Source: Asticcacaulis solisilvae (GTDB taxonomy: Bacteria > Pseudomonadota > Alphaproteobacteria > Caulobacterales > Caulobacteraceae). Taken from it: DNA of 64,000 nucleotides. The DNA lies in NCBI RefSeq assembly GCF_017875235.1, contig NZ_JAGGMI010000003.1, forward strand, positions 310,001 through 374,000, in the 5' to 3' direction. Positions 20,442 to 30,710 of this stretch are shown here, piece by piece. The position numbers and the translations under genes are program-made. Numbering within the stretch: position 1 is the first letter of the stretch; every line of letters starts with the position of its first letter. A model generated the notes under the pieces. The model made no database searches. It saw only the letters and a list, made by a program, of their open reading frames with translations, and had not been told where the DNA came from.

Positions 20442-22817
20442 ATGGAAAACGACCATCAAGGCGAAGGCCAAGCGAAGAGTTGCTGTCACAGCCATGCCTT
20501 ATCAGCAGACCCCAAGACCTATACCTGCCCCATGCACCCGGACGTTCGTGAAACGGAACCGGGCCAATGCCCTATCTGTCATATGACCTTGGTGCCCGCA
20601 GGCGAAGCGCCGAAGCAGGCGGCCGGGGGAAACGACGCGCAGGATCACAGCCAATGTCACCATGGAAATGGACATGGCCACGAACATCATCATGCCAGGA
20701 CCGTCCCTGCAGCGAAACCCAAGGCAGGTGAAGCCGTCATCTACACCTGCCCGATGCACCCGCAGGTCCGCCAGGAGGGACCGGGCTCGTGCCCGATCTG
20801 CGGCATGGCGCTGGAACCGGAGATCATCACGCTTGAAGAGCCGGATAACCCCGAACTTAAGGACATGAGCCGTCGTCTGTGGATTTCGGCAGGGCTTTCC
20901 GTTCCCGTCGCCATCCTTGCTATGGGCGCGCACTTCGGACTGTCATTCATCGTTCCTGAAAGCGTTTCGCTCTGGCTGCAACTGGCGCTGGCGACGCCCG
21001 TCGCGCTATGGGGTGGCTGGCCTTTCCTGGTGCGCGGCTGGGACTCGCTCAAGACCCGCAACCTCAATATGTTCACCCTGATTGCGCTGGGCGTCATCGT
21101 CGCCTGGGGCTATTCGGTCGTTGCCGTCCTCGCGCCAGATGCCTTCCCGCACATGTCCGGCATGATGCCGGACGTTTATTTCGAGGCGGCGGCCATCATC
21201 ACCACGCTCGTCCTGGTCGGACAGGTGCTCGAATTGAAGGCGCGCGCCCAGACCGGCAATGCCATCCGTGCCCTCCTGAAGCTCGCCCCGGCCACGGCAC
21301 ATCGCCTCAAGGATGGCGCCGAGGAGACCATCGCGCTCGAACAGGTTGAAGTTGGCGACAGTCTGCGCGTTCGGCCAGGTGAAAAGATTCCGACGGATGG
21401 CGAAGTCATCGAAGGATCGAGTCACGTGGACGAATCGATGCTGACCGGCGAATCCATGCCGGTCGCCAAGCAACCCGGCGACAAGGTCACGGGCGCCACG
21501 GTCAATCAAGCCGGCAGTTTCGTCATGAAGGCGACGCGCGTCGGCAATGACACGCTTCTGGCCCAGATCGTCGCCCGGGTCGGCCAAGCCCAGCGCTCTC
21601 GTGCGCCCATCCAGCGCGTCGCCGACATCGTATCAGGATATTTCGTGCCCGCTGTCGTCGCGGCCGCCATCATCACCTTCATCGCTTGGATGGTCTGGGG
21701 CCCGGAACCAAGGCTCGGTCACGCCATTCTCAACGCGATTGCCGTTCTCATCATAGCCTGTCCATGTGCGCTCGGCCTGGCAACGCCGATGTCGATCATG
21801 GCTGGCACGGGACGTGCGGCCCGCGAGGGCATACTGGTCCGGGACGCCGCGGTTCTCGAAGCCTTCGAAGGCGTCGATACCCTTGTCCTCGACAAGACCG
21901 GAACCCTGACTGAAGGCAAGCCGCAGCTTATAGCTGTCAAGACCGTCGGCGACGGCGATGCGGACAGGTTGCTGGCGTTCGCCGCCGCCCTTGAAGCCTC
22001 CAGCGAACATCCGATCGCCGACGCCATCGTCCGCGGCGCGAAGGCGAAGGGATTGCCAAGCTATGGTGTGTCCGACTTCCAGGCGCCGACCGGCAAGGGT
22101 GTGACTGGAACCGTCGACGGCATCGCCGTCGCGTTAGGCAACTCTGCCCTTCTCGGTGAAGCCGCTGAGTTGACCGAACTGGCGCGACCGTTCCGTGACC
22201 AGGGCCAGACGGCAATCTACGCCATGCTCGATGGAAAGCCGGCCGGGATCATCGTTGTCGCCGATCCCATAAAGCCGTCGACGCCAGAGGCACTGAAGGC
22301 CTTGAAGGCGGAAGGCCTGCGGCTCGTCATGCTGACCGGTGACAATGAAGCTACGGCGCGCGCTGTTGCTAAGACGCTTGGCATCGAGGAGGTCGAAGCT
22401 GGGATCCTTCCCGATCGAAAGGCCGAGGTCATCGAAGGTCTGATGGCCAAAGGCCGCAAGGTCGCCATGGCGGGCGACGGCGTCAACGACGCTCCCGCCC
22501 TGGCCGCGGCTACGGTGGGCATCGCGATGGGCAACGGCACCGACATCGCCATGGAAAGTGCGGGTATCACCCTGATCAAGGGCGACCTGAACGGCATCGT
22601 AAAGGCGCGATCCTTGAGCCGAGCGGTCATGCGCAACATCAAGCAGAACCTCATATTCGCGTTCGCCTATAACACCATCGGCGTGCCGATAGCGGCCGGT
22701 GTGCTCTATCCCGCCTTCGGCCTGCTTCTGTCGCCGATTATTGCGTCCGCCGCCATGGCGTTCAGTTCGGTCTCGGTTATCGGCAATAGCCTTCGCATTC
22801 GCGGCGTGCGGCTCTAA
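20442..22817 (+). CDS. copA: Cu(I)-exporting P1B-type ATPase with two N-terminal metal-binding fingers
   Basis: ATPase of 791 residues. The N-terminus holds two short heavy-metal-binding domains (YTCPMHPDV ... CPICHM at about 26-52 and YTCPMHPQV ... CPICGM at about 98-126) separated by a His-rich stretch. No HMA domain is seen. The core shows the CPC motif near residue 440, DKTGT near 483, YN in the next helix (FAYNTIG) and MAFSS near the end, the Cu(I) class signature. It pumps copper out of the cytoplasm and forms one operon with csoR. Confidence 0.93.
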   Translation: MENDHQGEGQAKSCCHSHALSADPKTYTCPMHPDVRETEPGQCPICHMTLVPAGEAPKQAAGGNDAQDHSQCHHGNGHGHEHHHARTVPAAKPKAGEAVIYTCPMHPQVRQEGPGSCPICGMALEPEIITLEEPDNPELKDMSRRLWISAGLSVPVAILAMGAHFGLSFIVPESVSLWLQLALATPVALWGGWPFLVRGWDSLKTRNLNMFTLIALGVIVAWGYSVVAVLAPDAFPHMSGMMPDVYFEAAAIITTLVLVGQVLELKARAQTGNAIRALLKLAPATAHRLKDGAEETIALEQVEVGDSLRVRPGEKIPTDGEVIEGSSHVDESMLTGESMPVAKQPGDKVTGATVNQAGSFVMKATRVGNDTLLAQIVARVGQAQRSRAPIQRVADIVSGYFVPAVVAAAIITFIAWMVWGPEPRLGHAILNAIAVLIIACPCALGLATPMSIMAGTGRAAREGILVRDAAVLEAFEGVDTLVLDKTGTLTEGKPQLIAVKTVGDGDADRLLAFAAALEASSEHPIADAIVRGAKAKGLPSYGVSDFQAPTGKGVTGTVDGIAVALGNSALLGEAAELTELARPFRDQGQTAIYAMLDGKPAGIIVVADPIKPSTPEALKALKAEGLRLVMLTGDNEATARAVAKTLGIEEVEAGILPDRKAEVIEGLMAKGRKVAMAGDGVNDAPALAAATVGIAMGNGTDIAMESAGITLIKGDLNGIVKARSLSRAVMRNIKQNLIFAFAYNTIGVPIAAGVLYPAFGLLLSPIIASAAMAFSSVSVIGNSLRIRGVRL

Positions 22818-22832
22818 GTCAAGCCTGGATCG

Positions 22833-24107
22833 TCAAACAAGCAGCTTCGAAATCGCATGAACGCCTTTAATTCCATTGCCGAACCGGGCAAGCGCCTCCC
22901 GATTTTGCGCCAATTCGCCATAAGGGAGATACCGCACCTTCAAATCTGAAACCCTGGAGAATGCCGGACGGCGTAACTGTGCGAGCACTTCCCCCTCTCG
23001 ATCGTCCGGCGCGACGAGATAGAGTCCCTCACTCGCATGCGAGTCTCCGGTCAAAGCAAGGTCCAGCATACGGACGATTCCTGAATAGATCGATGTGCTG
23101 TGTTCTACTTCAAAGGCGGCCATCACTGTAGTGGGCGCAGGGTCAAGCCACAGCACATCGATCAGCCGGATGGCATCCGCGGCAGAAGATTGTTCGATGA
23201 GGTCCGGAAGCCTGGTCAGACATCGGTCGCCCAGCTTTCCGCCTTCGTAGGCGCGTCCACGATCGTTTGACGCAATCCAGACCGAATAGCCAAGGGCCAA
23301 GCCGAGATCGCGCAACCAGCCCTGGATCTCGGTGTGGGTACGGTCCGTTTCTTTTGAGAGCGCCTGCGCCTTGAGAGCCGCAGCGCTTTCGGCCCGAACG
23401 GCGGCCAGGTCCCGCGCCCACGCCTGGCGCGCAGCCTCATCATTCTCGCGGGGCGGAGCTGGATATCTGTTCGAGCCGACATCGAACAGGAACCCCCCGA
23501 TGGCGCCGAGGTCATTCGATAGCAGATCACGGTAGGCATCATTCAACTGCAGCATTCCGAGCCGCATGGCCAGATATTCGGTCCACTTGCCAAGTTTCAC
23601 GTTGGCACCCGTAATCGCATTGTACCCCTTGACTATGGCCGTATTGAAAGGCGGCATCAGGGTTGGATGCAGAAAGTAGAGCAGGTTTGCAACAGCAGGG
23701 CCGAGACCTTTGATGGCCAAGCGATCGATCTTATGAATCGCATCGATGATCTGATCTGCGGTTTCGCAGCATGAGCAGGTATCCAGCAACCGGCCAAATG
23801 CCCGCTGATTGTCCGGATGCTCATAGATGTCCGGTATCCTGAGCTTCGGCTTCCATAGGAAAGCGTGGTCAGCGCCTTTAAAAATCTGCCTTTGCTCCGC
23901 AATCGAATGTACGATCGTCTCCAGGGACGATCCCCGGTAAAGATTACCGAACCGACCCGCATCGATCTCCTTCACGACCTGACTTATCCCCCGGCGGATC
24001 GAACGGAAGTTTTTGAGACGTTCGTCCCACAGGAACCAGCTTTGATAGGAGCCGAGCGGATCGGCGCGCCATTTTTCAAGCAGCAGTCGTATGGGATCTG
24101 GGCTCAC
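22833..24107 (-). CDS. Predicted nuclease-like protein (HhH plus PD-(D/E)XK-like)
   Basis: Protein of 424 residues that I cannot assign to a named family. The middle has a helix-hairpin-helix-like stretch ([15 protein letters not shown]). The C-terminal third has [16 protein letters not shown], which resembles the core of restriction-endonuclease-like folds, followed by a strand-rich part. A DNA-cleaving or defence role is inferred only from these motifs. No methyltransferase is adjacent. It converges on copA with a 15-base gap, and nothing links it to the metal genes. Confidence 0.55.
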   Translation of the reverse strand: MSPDPIRLLLEKWRADPLGSYQSWFLWDERLKNFRSIRRGISQVVKEIDAGRFGNLYRGSSLETIVHSIAEQRQIFKGADHAFLWKPKLRIPDIYEHPDNQRAFGRLLDTCSCCETADQIIDAIHKIDRLAIKGLGPAVANLLYFLHPTLMPPFNTAIVKGYNAITGANVKLGKWTEYLAMRLGMLQLNDAYRDLLSNDLGAIGGFLFDVGSNRYPAPPRENDEAARQAWARDLAAVRAESAAALKAQALSKETDRTHTEIQGWLRDLGLALGYSVWIASNDRGRAYEGGKLGDRCLTRLPDLIEQSSAADAIRLIDVLWLDPAPTTVMAAFEVEHSTSIYSGIVRMLDLALTGDSHASEGLYLVAPDDREGEVLAQLRRPAFSRVSDLKVRYLPYGELAQNREALARFGNGIKGVHAISKLLV

Positions 24108-24348
24108 ACTTACCTCCGGCGCATGTCAAGAATAGGCTAACGATTAAGGCGAGTTGGCTCCGTGCGCAATTCATGAACGCAATTTACGACCTACAAGCCA
24201 CTCGATCTTAAGGGTTTTCGTCTATGGTCGAGAAATAAGATGCACTTGCCAGTGTCAACGGATGGTCGGGAACATTTGGCCCCTTTGTTGCACTAACCAA
24301 ACGCGCGAATTCCATTTCGCTTTTTTGGGACCATTTCGGGACGAAACC

Positions 24349-25461
24349 ATGCCTCAGAATTTGAAACCCCTGACTTCGCTGCGCTTTTTTGCTGCAATGT
24401 GGGTTGTCGCGTTCCATTTCTGGCCCAACCTCGGTGTCGCTATGCCGGCAGTCGTCGGTAAAGGTTATCTGGGCGTCGAGCTCTTTTTTGTCTTGTCGGG
24501 TTTCATCCTGAGCCACGTCTATCTTGAGCGGTTCCGAGACGGCAGCTTCCACTACGGCGAGTTCATCTGGGCCCGCCTGGCCCGAATTTACCCGGTCCAC
24601 ATCTCGATTCTTGTCGGGCTCGGACTGCTGATGGCGGCTTTGGCCCTTGTTGGTATCAAAGCCGGCGATAAGCTGCTGGTATGGGGTTCGCTTCCGGCCC
24701 AGCTCACCCTGACGCAGGCCTGGGGGTTGGCACCGCACGGAGGCTGGAACCATCCCTCGTGGTCGATTTCCGCTGAATGGTTTGCCTACCTTACCTTCCC
24801 CGCCTTTGCCTTCGCAATGATCAGGATGTGGGCACGCCCACGCCTGGCAGTTGCGCTTGCGGCGGTGTTTCTTGTCGTCCTCTACATCGGTTTCGAAGCC
24901 ATCGCCGGGTTCCCGTTGACACGAGCCACGATATTGTGGGGCGCACTGCGGATTGTCCCATGTTTCGCACTCGGCTGCAGCCTCTGGCTCATGTGGCGGT
25001 CCGGCGTCTTGAGGACAGCCGCCGCCGGTCTCGCGCTCTCGGCCAGTGCCTTTTTCTTGCTAATCGCGTCTACCTCGTTCGGGCTGCCGGATTTTGTCAG
25101 TGTCATCGCGTGTGGCGGATTGATCTTTGGGCTCGGCGCTGCGGCCCGAAACGGCTCTCGTGTCCTGTCCTCTCCGGCCCTGGTCTACCTGGGTGAAGTA
25201 AGCTTTGCTGTCTATATGGTGTGCATCCCCTGGCAACTCGTTGTCGGAGAGGGCCTTCAGAAGATAGCGCATATCGATCCAGACCACATGCCCTTGGCCA
25301 TTTGGTTCGCTATGGTGGTCGGCGTCGTACCATTCGCAATGGCCGTTCATCACCTTGTTGAGCGGCCCGCTCGCGATCTCATTCGTCGGGTGAAGTTTCA
25401 GCGAAAAGCGCCGCTGGACGTCCAGACCCGGCTGAAGTTTCGCGCGCGCACCAGCAACTGA
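24349..25461 (+). CDS. Acyltransferase 3 family membrane protein (OafA/YrhL-like)
   Basis: Membrane protein of 370 residues with about ten helices. Family features include LTSLRFFAAMWVVAFHF near the start, with the active-site His, and GVELFFVLSGFILS. Members transfer acetyl or other acyl groups to surface sugars. The ATG at 24349 begins exactly at the conserved LTSLR region; upstream in-frame codons look random. The 241 bases before it (24108-24348) hold no recognised element. Confidence 0.85.
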   Translation: MPQNLKPLTSLRFFAAMWVVAFHFWPNLGVAMPAVVGKGYLGVELFFVLSGFILSHVYLERFRDGSFHYGEFIWARLARIYPVHISILVGLGLLMAALALVGIKAGDKLLVWGSLPAQLTLTQAWGLAPHGGWNHPSWSISAEWFAYLTFPAFAFAMIRMWARPRLAVALAAVFLVVLYIGFEAIAGFPLTRATILWGALRIVPCFALGCSLWLMWRSGVLRTAAAGLALSASAFFLLIASTSFGLPDFVSVIACGGLIFGLGAAARNGSRVLSSPALVYLGEVSFAVYMVCIPWQLVVGEGLQKIAHIDPDHMPLAIWFAMVVGVVPFAMAVHHLVERPARDLIRRVKFQRKAPLDVQTRLKFRARTSN

Positions 25462-25487
25462 CCGGCGACGATTAATTCCTGCCGTCC

Positions 25488-25515
25488 ACCCGTGCGCTAA
25501 GTCTCCGTAACGCAC
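25488..25515 (+). terminator. Weak hairpin after the acyltransferase gene
   Basis: CCGTGCG pairs with CGCACGG around a 14-base loop, 27 bases after the stop. There is no T-run, so termination is only possible. Confidence 0.35.
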
Positions 25516-25575
25516 GGCAACTTTCGCCGATCCCGGCATACAGTCACGAGCTCATGGAAAACGCCCCTTCAGCTG

Positions 25576-25599
25576 AGGGATAAACGGCTGCTTAGCGTA
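25576..25599 (+). promoter_or_regulatory. Candidate ECF promoter, site 4
   Basis: AGGGATAA followed at the shared fixed distance by AGCGTA, 45 bases before the ATG at 25644. It has the same spacing as sites 1-3. Confidence 0.5.
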
Positions 25600-25643
25600 C
25601 TATGTTAGTAGCCTGGGTGTTGCGCGGGCCGAAGGAGCGTCCA

Positions 25644-26144
25644 ATGGAAACTCACGACGATGCAAAGGCTCATGCACATATGAGCCACGAAATGAAATCC
25701 CCCTACGTTAAGTTCTGGGTCTCTTTGGCCGCAAACGCTTTGCTCATGTTCGTCTTGATGTTTGTCATGATCAACACGTTCGCGGAGTTCATCCCCAATA
25801 TCAACTTTATCTACATGGCTCTGGTTATGGCCGCCCCCATGGGCATCATGATGTTGGCAACGATGCCCATGATGTACAGGGATAAGAAAAAAAACTTGCT
25901 ATCCTATGCCGCACTGGCCCTCATTTTGGTTGCCAGCTTTGTGTTTATTCGCAACCAGACCTTTGTCGGAAACGAGGGCTTCTTAGCATCAATGGTCCCG
26001 CACCACTCAGGCGCGATACTTATGTGCCGCCAGGCGAAAATTACTGACCCAGAAATTACGAGTCTTTGTGAAAACATAAAAAAGTCCCAGCAGCAGGAAA
26101 TCGACCAAATGAACACAATACGTAAGCGGCTATCTGGCAAATAG
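25644..26144 (+). CDS. Membrane-anchored DUF305 protein
   Basis: Protein of 166 residues. A His-rich N-terminus (DDAKAHAHMSHEM) precedes three predicted membrane helices (about residues 24-110) and a short DUF305-like tail with MVPHHSGAILMCRQA. It resembles metal-linked DUF305 membrane proteins of copper islands; the activity is unknown. The start is chosen for the GGAG site upstream. Local base use is more AT-rich than in neighbouring genes (for example a run of A near 25885), hinting at separate acquisition. Confidence 0.8.
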   Translation: METHDDAKAHAHMSHEMKSPYVKFWVSLAANALLMFVLMFVMINTFAEFIPNINFIYMALVMAAPMGIMMLATMPMMYRDKKKNLLSYAALALILVASFVFIRNQTFVGNEGFLASMVPHHSGAILMCRQAKITDPEITSLCENIKKSQQQEIDQMNTIRKRLSGK

Positions 26145-26590
26145 GTCACGGAGCTTTAGCTATTCAATCCTCTGAATGACTCTTCGGGACATATGGAAAT
26201 ACCAATATGTTGCTTTCTCTTAGGTACGATTACATTAGCGTGAAAGTTCAACTGAAGCATTGTCACTTGCCATGACCCGTGCCAGATAAATCCTTCCGTG
26301 GCGGCCACCCCCGGCTGCCACGCGCGGGGCGAGCCTTCCCTTCTCCGGAGAAGTCTCGCCCCGACCAAATTTGGCAGTAAATAGTGGCGAGTCCGTTCCT
26401 GAAACAAGAGGTCGGCCGCGGGGCAGGGGAGGATCAGCTCCAATCCATGTACTTGGCTTTGATCGAAGCTTTCCGACTTCGAGCCTTCGAGATTTGGTGC
26501 GCATACCCGCTCCGAACTTCTTACTGCCCTCCGTGGTGCACTCGACGGCGATGGGCGCCTTTCTGAGTCGCGGGCAAAAAAAATCGGTTA
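26145..26590. other. Non-coding stretch with two hairpins
   Basis: No convincing gene lies here; the open frames on either strand have no recognisable domains or good ribosome sites. Two strong foldback elements are visible. GTGGCGGCC pairs with GGCTGCCAC at 26298-26321. GGGGCGAG pairs with CTCGCCCC at 26326-26362, enclosing the 14-base palindrome CTTCTCCGGAGAAG. The region lies between convergent genes. Confidence 0.5.
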
Positions 26591-27283
26591 TCAACTTGCT
26601 GGTACCGCCGACTCCAAAGCGAGCAGGCCCAAGAAGCCGACAAAAAACATGCTGGTGATGAAAGGGCTATCTGGCTTTTCATGGGCTTCCACCAACAGCT
26701 CCTCGGTCACCAGATATAGCAATGCTATGAGCGCGAAGGCGAACGCAATTCCTTGGTAAAATGGAGGCAGGGTGTGGACTGGCGCACCGAGGAGCGACCC
26801 TAAGGGCAGCAAGAGACCACAAAGCAGCAGGCCAAGGAAAACCTTGAGCGGGGTTTTCAAAGTTTCCTTCAGCTCTTCGGCCGCGGTTAGTCCGAGGAAG
26901 AAGATTTCGAGCGTTAGCGCCACAAGCAGCAGCAGCCCTTGGCGAGCACCCGCCGCAAAGCCTATCCCCAGCACCACCCCATCAACCAAAATATCGATCG
27001 CGATCAAGATGATCAGGGACCAGCCTCCCTTCAGGTATTTTCCCAGTTGCTTAATGCCGAACATGGTCGCCAGCCCAAGACCGCCGCCGATCAAAATTGC
27101 CGCTGTCGACCCCTGGTGCGTTAGGTCCGGCAACACTTCGGTCGCAGCAGCAGCGAAGACGACGCCGGCCGCCAAGTGTTGCGTCGATGCAGAAAAGGTG
27201 TCACTCGGCGCGCGAAACATCGCGATCAGGCCACCGACCGCCAGGGCAAACCACGGCACGAGCATGAATATCAGTGCAGTCAT
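26591..27283 (-). CDS. ZIP-family metal transporter
   Basis: Membrane protein of 230 residues with about eight helices. ZIP features include HLAAGVVFAAAATEVLPDL near residue 36, DILVDGVVLGIGF in the fourth helix and LTLEIFFLG in the next. ZIP proteins move Zn(II) or other divalent ions into the cytoplasm. The direction and metal cannot be settled here. It is divergent from a small lipoprotein gene and faces convergent non-coding DNA. Confidence 0.82.
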   Translation of the reverse strand: MTALIFMLVPWFALAVGGLIAMFRAPSDTFSASTQHLAAGVVFAAAATEVLPDLTHQGSTAAILIGGGLGLATMFGIKQLGKYLKGGWSLIILIAIDILVDGVVLGIGFAAGARQGLLLLVALTLEIFFLGLTAAEELKETLKTPLKVFLGLLLCGLLLPLGSLLGAPVHTLPPFYQGIAFAFALIALLYLVTEELLVEAHEKPDSPFITSMFFVGFLGLLALESAVPAS

Positions 27284-27379
27284 GGTTTCTCCGATCCGGA
27301 ATATCTATGTTACGATAGAGCTTGATAAGTCCGCGCCGGAACAAAATACAAGATCGTATTTTTACTCCCCTACAGTGTA

Positions 27380-27619
27380 ATGAGAGCCATGACCTCGTCT
27401 CGCCCGTTTCGCGCACTCCTGATCGCCGTGATTGTAGCTCTGCCCGCAGTCGGCTGTGCTTCGATCGACACTCCAGCGCCCGGCGCCGAACCTTCTTGCA
27501 GCTACCATACGGAAAAGATGTCCCGTAATCCCCGCGACAAGTTCTACAAGATTGTTAAAGACGACTGCAGTAAATCATCATCCGAAGCCGGAGATTCCAG
27601 TTCATCATCTTCTGAGTGA
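27380..27619 (+). CDS. Small lipoprotein with C-x22-C motif and Ser tail
   Basis: Protein of 79 residues with a lipobox (AVGC) and a mature part holding CSYHTEKMSRNPRDK ... YKIVKDDC. The two cysteines are 22 residues apart, exactly as in the protein at 8516, and the inner residues match. The C-terminus is a run of Ser and Glu. The function is unknown. It lies between the ZIP gene and the czc operon. The upstream region 27284-27379 holds AT-rich partial palindromes. Confidence 0.7.
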   Translation: MRAMTSSRPFRALLIAVIVALPAVGCASIDTPAPGAEPSCSYHTEKMSRNPRDKFYKIVKDDCSKSSSEAGDSSSSSSE

Positions 27620-27803
27620 ACGGATTATCGACAGTTCCGAAGTGTTACAACGTATCAAGCGCCCGCCGTCACTTAGTGCAACACAGTAACAGCAGAACCG
27701 TCATTGCGGGACTATTTGTCCCATAAACGGTTTTCTTACTAGTTTTCGCCTATGTTCCCGTGTATCTAAAAAGGCGCCCTGGAACCTATCGGATCAGAAG
27801 CTA

Positions 27804-28214
27804 TTGTTCAGGCTCATATCCATCTGTGCAAACCTCTGCCGCGTGCGCAACGCGATAGCGGTGCTGTGCGCGATGGTCGGCATGATGGTTTCGATGGCTC
27901 CACAAGCGGAAGCCTATATCACGCTTCAGCATAAAGCTGCCGGCGAGGTCATGGTGGCCGACGGTGGATGGACCGACGTTTGCACCGAACGAACGGTCTG
28001 CACGTCCGAAGATGCCTCCGGTGGCCTGGCGCACGACAGTGTACCGATTCCCCACCATCACCATTGCAGTGGTTGCGTACAAATGGGCGCAATCAACGAC
28101 TACGTCAGCGTGGCGTTTCCGCCGTCGCTTTCTGCGCGCCTTGCGCGCCCTGTTAACGGTCCCCAGCTGAAGCAAGCTGGACCGTCGGATATTGAACAGC
28201 CTCCGCGAGGCTGA
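27804..28214 (+). CDS. Small exported His/Cys protein ahead of czcCBA
   Basis: Protein of 136 residues with a signal peptide ending near PQAEA|YITL. The mature part has a HHHHCSGC cluster and a proline-rich end. The family is uncertain; DUF2946-like proteins share this size and layout. The start is TTG at 27804, with GTG at 27843 an alternative. The 184 bases upstream (27620-27803) hold no recognised element. It is followed after 63 bases by czcC, so it may be the first gene of the operon. Confidence 0.6.
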   Translation: MFRLISICANLCRVRNAIAVLCAMVGMMVSMAPQAEAYITLQHKAAGEVMVADGGWTDVCTERTVCTSEDASGGLAHDSVPIPHHHHCSGCVQMGAINDYVSVAFPPSLSARLARPVNGPQLKQAGPSDIEQPPRG

Positions 28215-28277
28215 GTGCGCCTGCGTCACGCGATGACGCAGTGAATCTGCACGTTTTTTCAATATCCAGAGGATCTA

Positions 28278-29531
28278 ATGACATTCATGTCCCCAAAGCC
28301 GCTCGTGGCAGCGGTGGCGGTGGCTGGTCTGTGGGGGCTGTGTTTCAACACGGCGCTCGCCGACACGGCACCGTCGTACAGAGAGTTGCTTGCTCAATCC
28401 GCAAACTCTCCTCGCCTGCGTGAAGCTGACGCCAACGTCGATCAAGCGAACAACCTCCTGACCCAGGCGCGCGCGCGTCCAAACCCATCGCTCAATCTCC
28501 AGTCGGAAAACTTCGGCGGTCGAGATTCGTACCGCGACTTCCGGTCCGCGGAGACGACCTTCTCTATCGACCAAACGCTCGAACTCGGCGGGAAGCGTTC
28601 CGCCAGAATTCAAGCCGGACAGGCCGGTGTCGGCGCCGCGCGGGCGCAGAAGTCCCAAACTGTCGCCGATTATGGCTATGATTTGGCGCTCGCCTACATC
28701 CAAGCCGAAGCGGCTGACAAGCGGCTCGCCCTCGCCACTGACGCCCTTTCTCTGACGGAAGAAGACGATCGGCGGGTCACGGCATTGGTCGATGCGGGCA
28801 AGGAAGCCCAGCTTCGCCAGGCTCAAGCCCGAGCTGCCACCGAGTCGGCGCGCGCGGAAGTCGACGAAGCCAAGGCCGCACGCGCTGAGGCGTTCGCAAG
28901 GTTGACCGCGATTTCTGGTTCGCCCGTTCCCTACACCTCGGTTTCCCAGGACATCCTGGCCCACGCGGACGTCAACGAAACGCCTCCTGACATCGACCCA
29001 TTGAACACACCGTCTTACCTGACAGCGAAGGCCGACGTTGAAAGCGCTCAAGCACAAATCAAGGTGCAAAGAAGCCTGGGCGTACCGGATGCGACCGTGT
29101 CTCTTGGTGTCAGGCGCCTGCAAGCTGACAGGACCAGCGCGCTTGTCGGTGGGGTTAGCATGCCCTTCCCGGTCTTTGATCGTAATCGTGGCAATGTCGC
29201 CGCCGCCGGATCGCAACGCGACGCGGCGCTGGCTCGCCTCGAACAGGCTCGCCTGGATGCGGTCTCCGAAACGAGCGCGGCCCTCGCCTCCCTTTTCGCC
29301 GCACGTACCCACGTGACGGCGACCCGTAATGCCGAGACGACAGCTGAAGAAGCCTACCGGCTGACACGGATCGGCTACGAAAGCGGCAAAATCCCACTGG
29401 CTGAAGTTCTCAACGCTCGACGTGCCCTGACGGACGCCAGGTCCCAGGCTCTGACCGCACGAGTCGAGCGCCTCAACGCCGAAGCGACGCTAGCGCGCTT
29501 GCAAGGCGTCGCCCCATTCGGAGACCTCTAA
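28278..29531 (+). CDS. czcC: CzcC-like outer membrane efflux protein
   Basis: Protein of 417 residues with a signal peptide and two OEP repeats of long helices. It forms the outer membrane channel for the Czc pump (Co/Zn/Cd export). AGAGGATC precedes the ATG. The stop overlaps the czcB start by one base (TAATG). Confidence 0.88.
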   Translation: MTFMSPKPLVAAVAVAGLWGLCFNTALADTAPSYRELLAQSANSPRLREADANVDQANNLLTQARARPNPSLNLQSENFGGRDSYRDFRSAETTFSIDQTLELGGKRSARIQAGQAGVGAARAQKSQTVADYGYDLALAYIQAEAADKRLALATDALSLTEEDDRRVTALVDAGKEAQLRQAQARAATESARAEVDEAKAARAEAFARLTAISGSPVPYTSVSQDILAHADVNETPPDIDPLNTPSYLTAKADVESAQAQIKVQRSLGVPDATVSLGVRRLQADRTSALVGGVSMPFPVFDRNRGNVAAAGSQRDAALARLEQARLDAVSETSAALASLFAARTHVTATRNAETTAEEAYRLTRIGYESGKIPLAEVLNARRALTDARSQALTARVERLNAEATLARLQGVAPFGDL

Positions 29532-30709
29532 TGCGTAACGAAACCTTCCCTAAAAAAGCGACCAACAAGACTCTCTACGGCGGCGTCGCCGCAGCCGTAA
29601 TTGTCGCCGCACTCCTGGGCTTCGGCATTGCAAAAATGACGTCGCCATCGGCCCCCAAAGCGGCCGCCGAGGAAAAGGCCGAGGCGGCCGCGCCGAAAGT
29701 CCTGACCGTTAAGGCAGAGACGATTCAACAAGCCGGCATCATCGTCCAGACTGTCGAGGCCGGCGGTCTGTCGTCCGAAATCCTCGCCCAGGGTTCGGTC
29801 ATGTCCGCACCCTCCGGCCAGGCTGTCATGACGGCACGCGCCGGCGGCACCGTGACGCAGATCTTCAAGCGCCTTGGTGACCCGGTCCAAGCGGGTGAAA
29901 CGCTTGCCCTGGTCAGCAGCAACGATGCTGCCCAGATCGCAGCCGATCGCCGTTCAGCAGGCGCTAAGGCTACCCTGGCCCAGCAAACCCTCGCTCGTGA
30001 AAAATCCCTGTACGAGCAAGGTATCACTCCCAAGGCCGAATATCAGCAGGCCATCGCTGAAGCAGAAGCCGCCAATGCCGATGCGGCTCGCGCAAGTATC
30101 GCCGCCAGCAATGCGGGCGTCACATCCGATGGCCGCGGCACGCGCGTGATCAGCCCGATTTCGGGCCGCGTCACAGCGGCGACGGCCAGCTTGGGCGCGT
30201 TCGTCCAACCGGAGACGGAACTGTTCCGCGTTTCCGACCCGGCCAAGACACAGATCGAAGCCGCTATCAGCGCCCTCGATGCCCCGCGCGTTGCCGCCGG
30301 CGACCGCGTTCTGATCGATACAGGTGACGGTCAGAACATCGAAGGCCGCGTCCGTTCAGTCACGCCTTCCTTGGATGCCGCAACCCGGACCGCCACGGCC
30401 GTTATCGACGCGCCGGGTGCCCAACTGGTTCCTGGCCGCAGCATCCGGGTACGCATGTTCGTGTCGGGTGCCGCAACAGGTGGTAGCTCGGCAATCGTCG
30501 TGCCGGAGGAGTCCGTGCAGTCTGTCGACGGCCGGGACGTGGTCTTCGTGCGGACCAGCACAGGCTTTAAGCCGCAGCCGGTTGTGACAGGCCAACGTAG
30601 CGCCGGGCGCATCGAGATCGTGTCCGGCCTGCCGTCAGGCAGCGCTATCGCCACCAAGAATGCCTTCCTCCTGAAGGCCGAAATCAGCAAGAGCGCAGAG
30701 GAAGAATAG
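29531..30709 (+). CDS. czcB: CzcB-like periplasmic adaptor
   Basis: Membrane-fusion protein of 392 residues. An N-terminal membrane anchor (about residues 18-37) leads to the lipoyl-like, coiled-coil (rich in Ala, Glu and Gln) and beta-barrel domains. It lacks the metal-binding finger and CusF extension seen in the copper adaptor at 10044. It links CzcA to CzcC. The start overlaps the czcC stop and the end lies one base before czcA. Confidence 0.9.
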   Translation: MRNETFPKKATNKTLYGGVAAAVIVAALLGFGIAKMTSPSAPKAAAEEKAEAAAPKVLTVKAETIQQAGIIVQTVEAGGLSSEILAQGSVMSAPSGQAVMTARAGGTVTQIFKRLGDPVQAGETLALVSSNDAAQIAADRRSAGAKATLAQQTLAREKSLYEQGITPKAEYQQAIAEAEAANADAARASIAASNAGVTSDGRGTRVISPISGRVTAATASLGAFVQPETELFRVSDPAKTQIEAAISALDAPRVAAGDRVLIDTGDGQNIEGRVRSVTPSLDAATRTATAVIDAPGAQLVPGRSIRVRMFVSGAATGGSSAIVVPEESVQSVDGRDVVFVRTSTGFKPQPVVTGQRSAGRIEIVSGLPSGSAIATKNAFLLKAEISKSAEEE

Positions 30710-30710
30710 G

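Noticed and set aside
26235..26594. Minus-strand frame in the non-coding stretch
   Set aside because: There is no family match, no clear ribosome site, and it runs through both hairpins.
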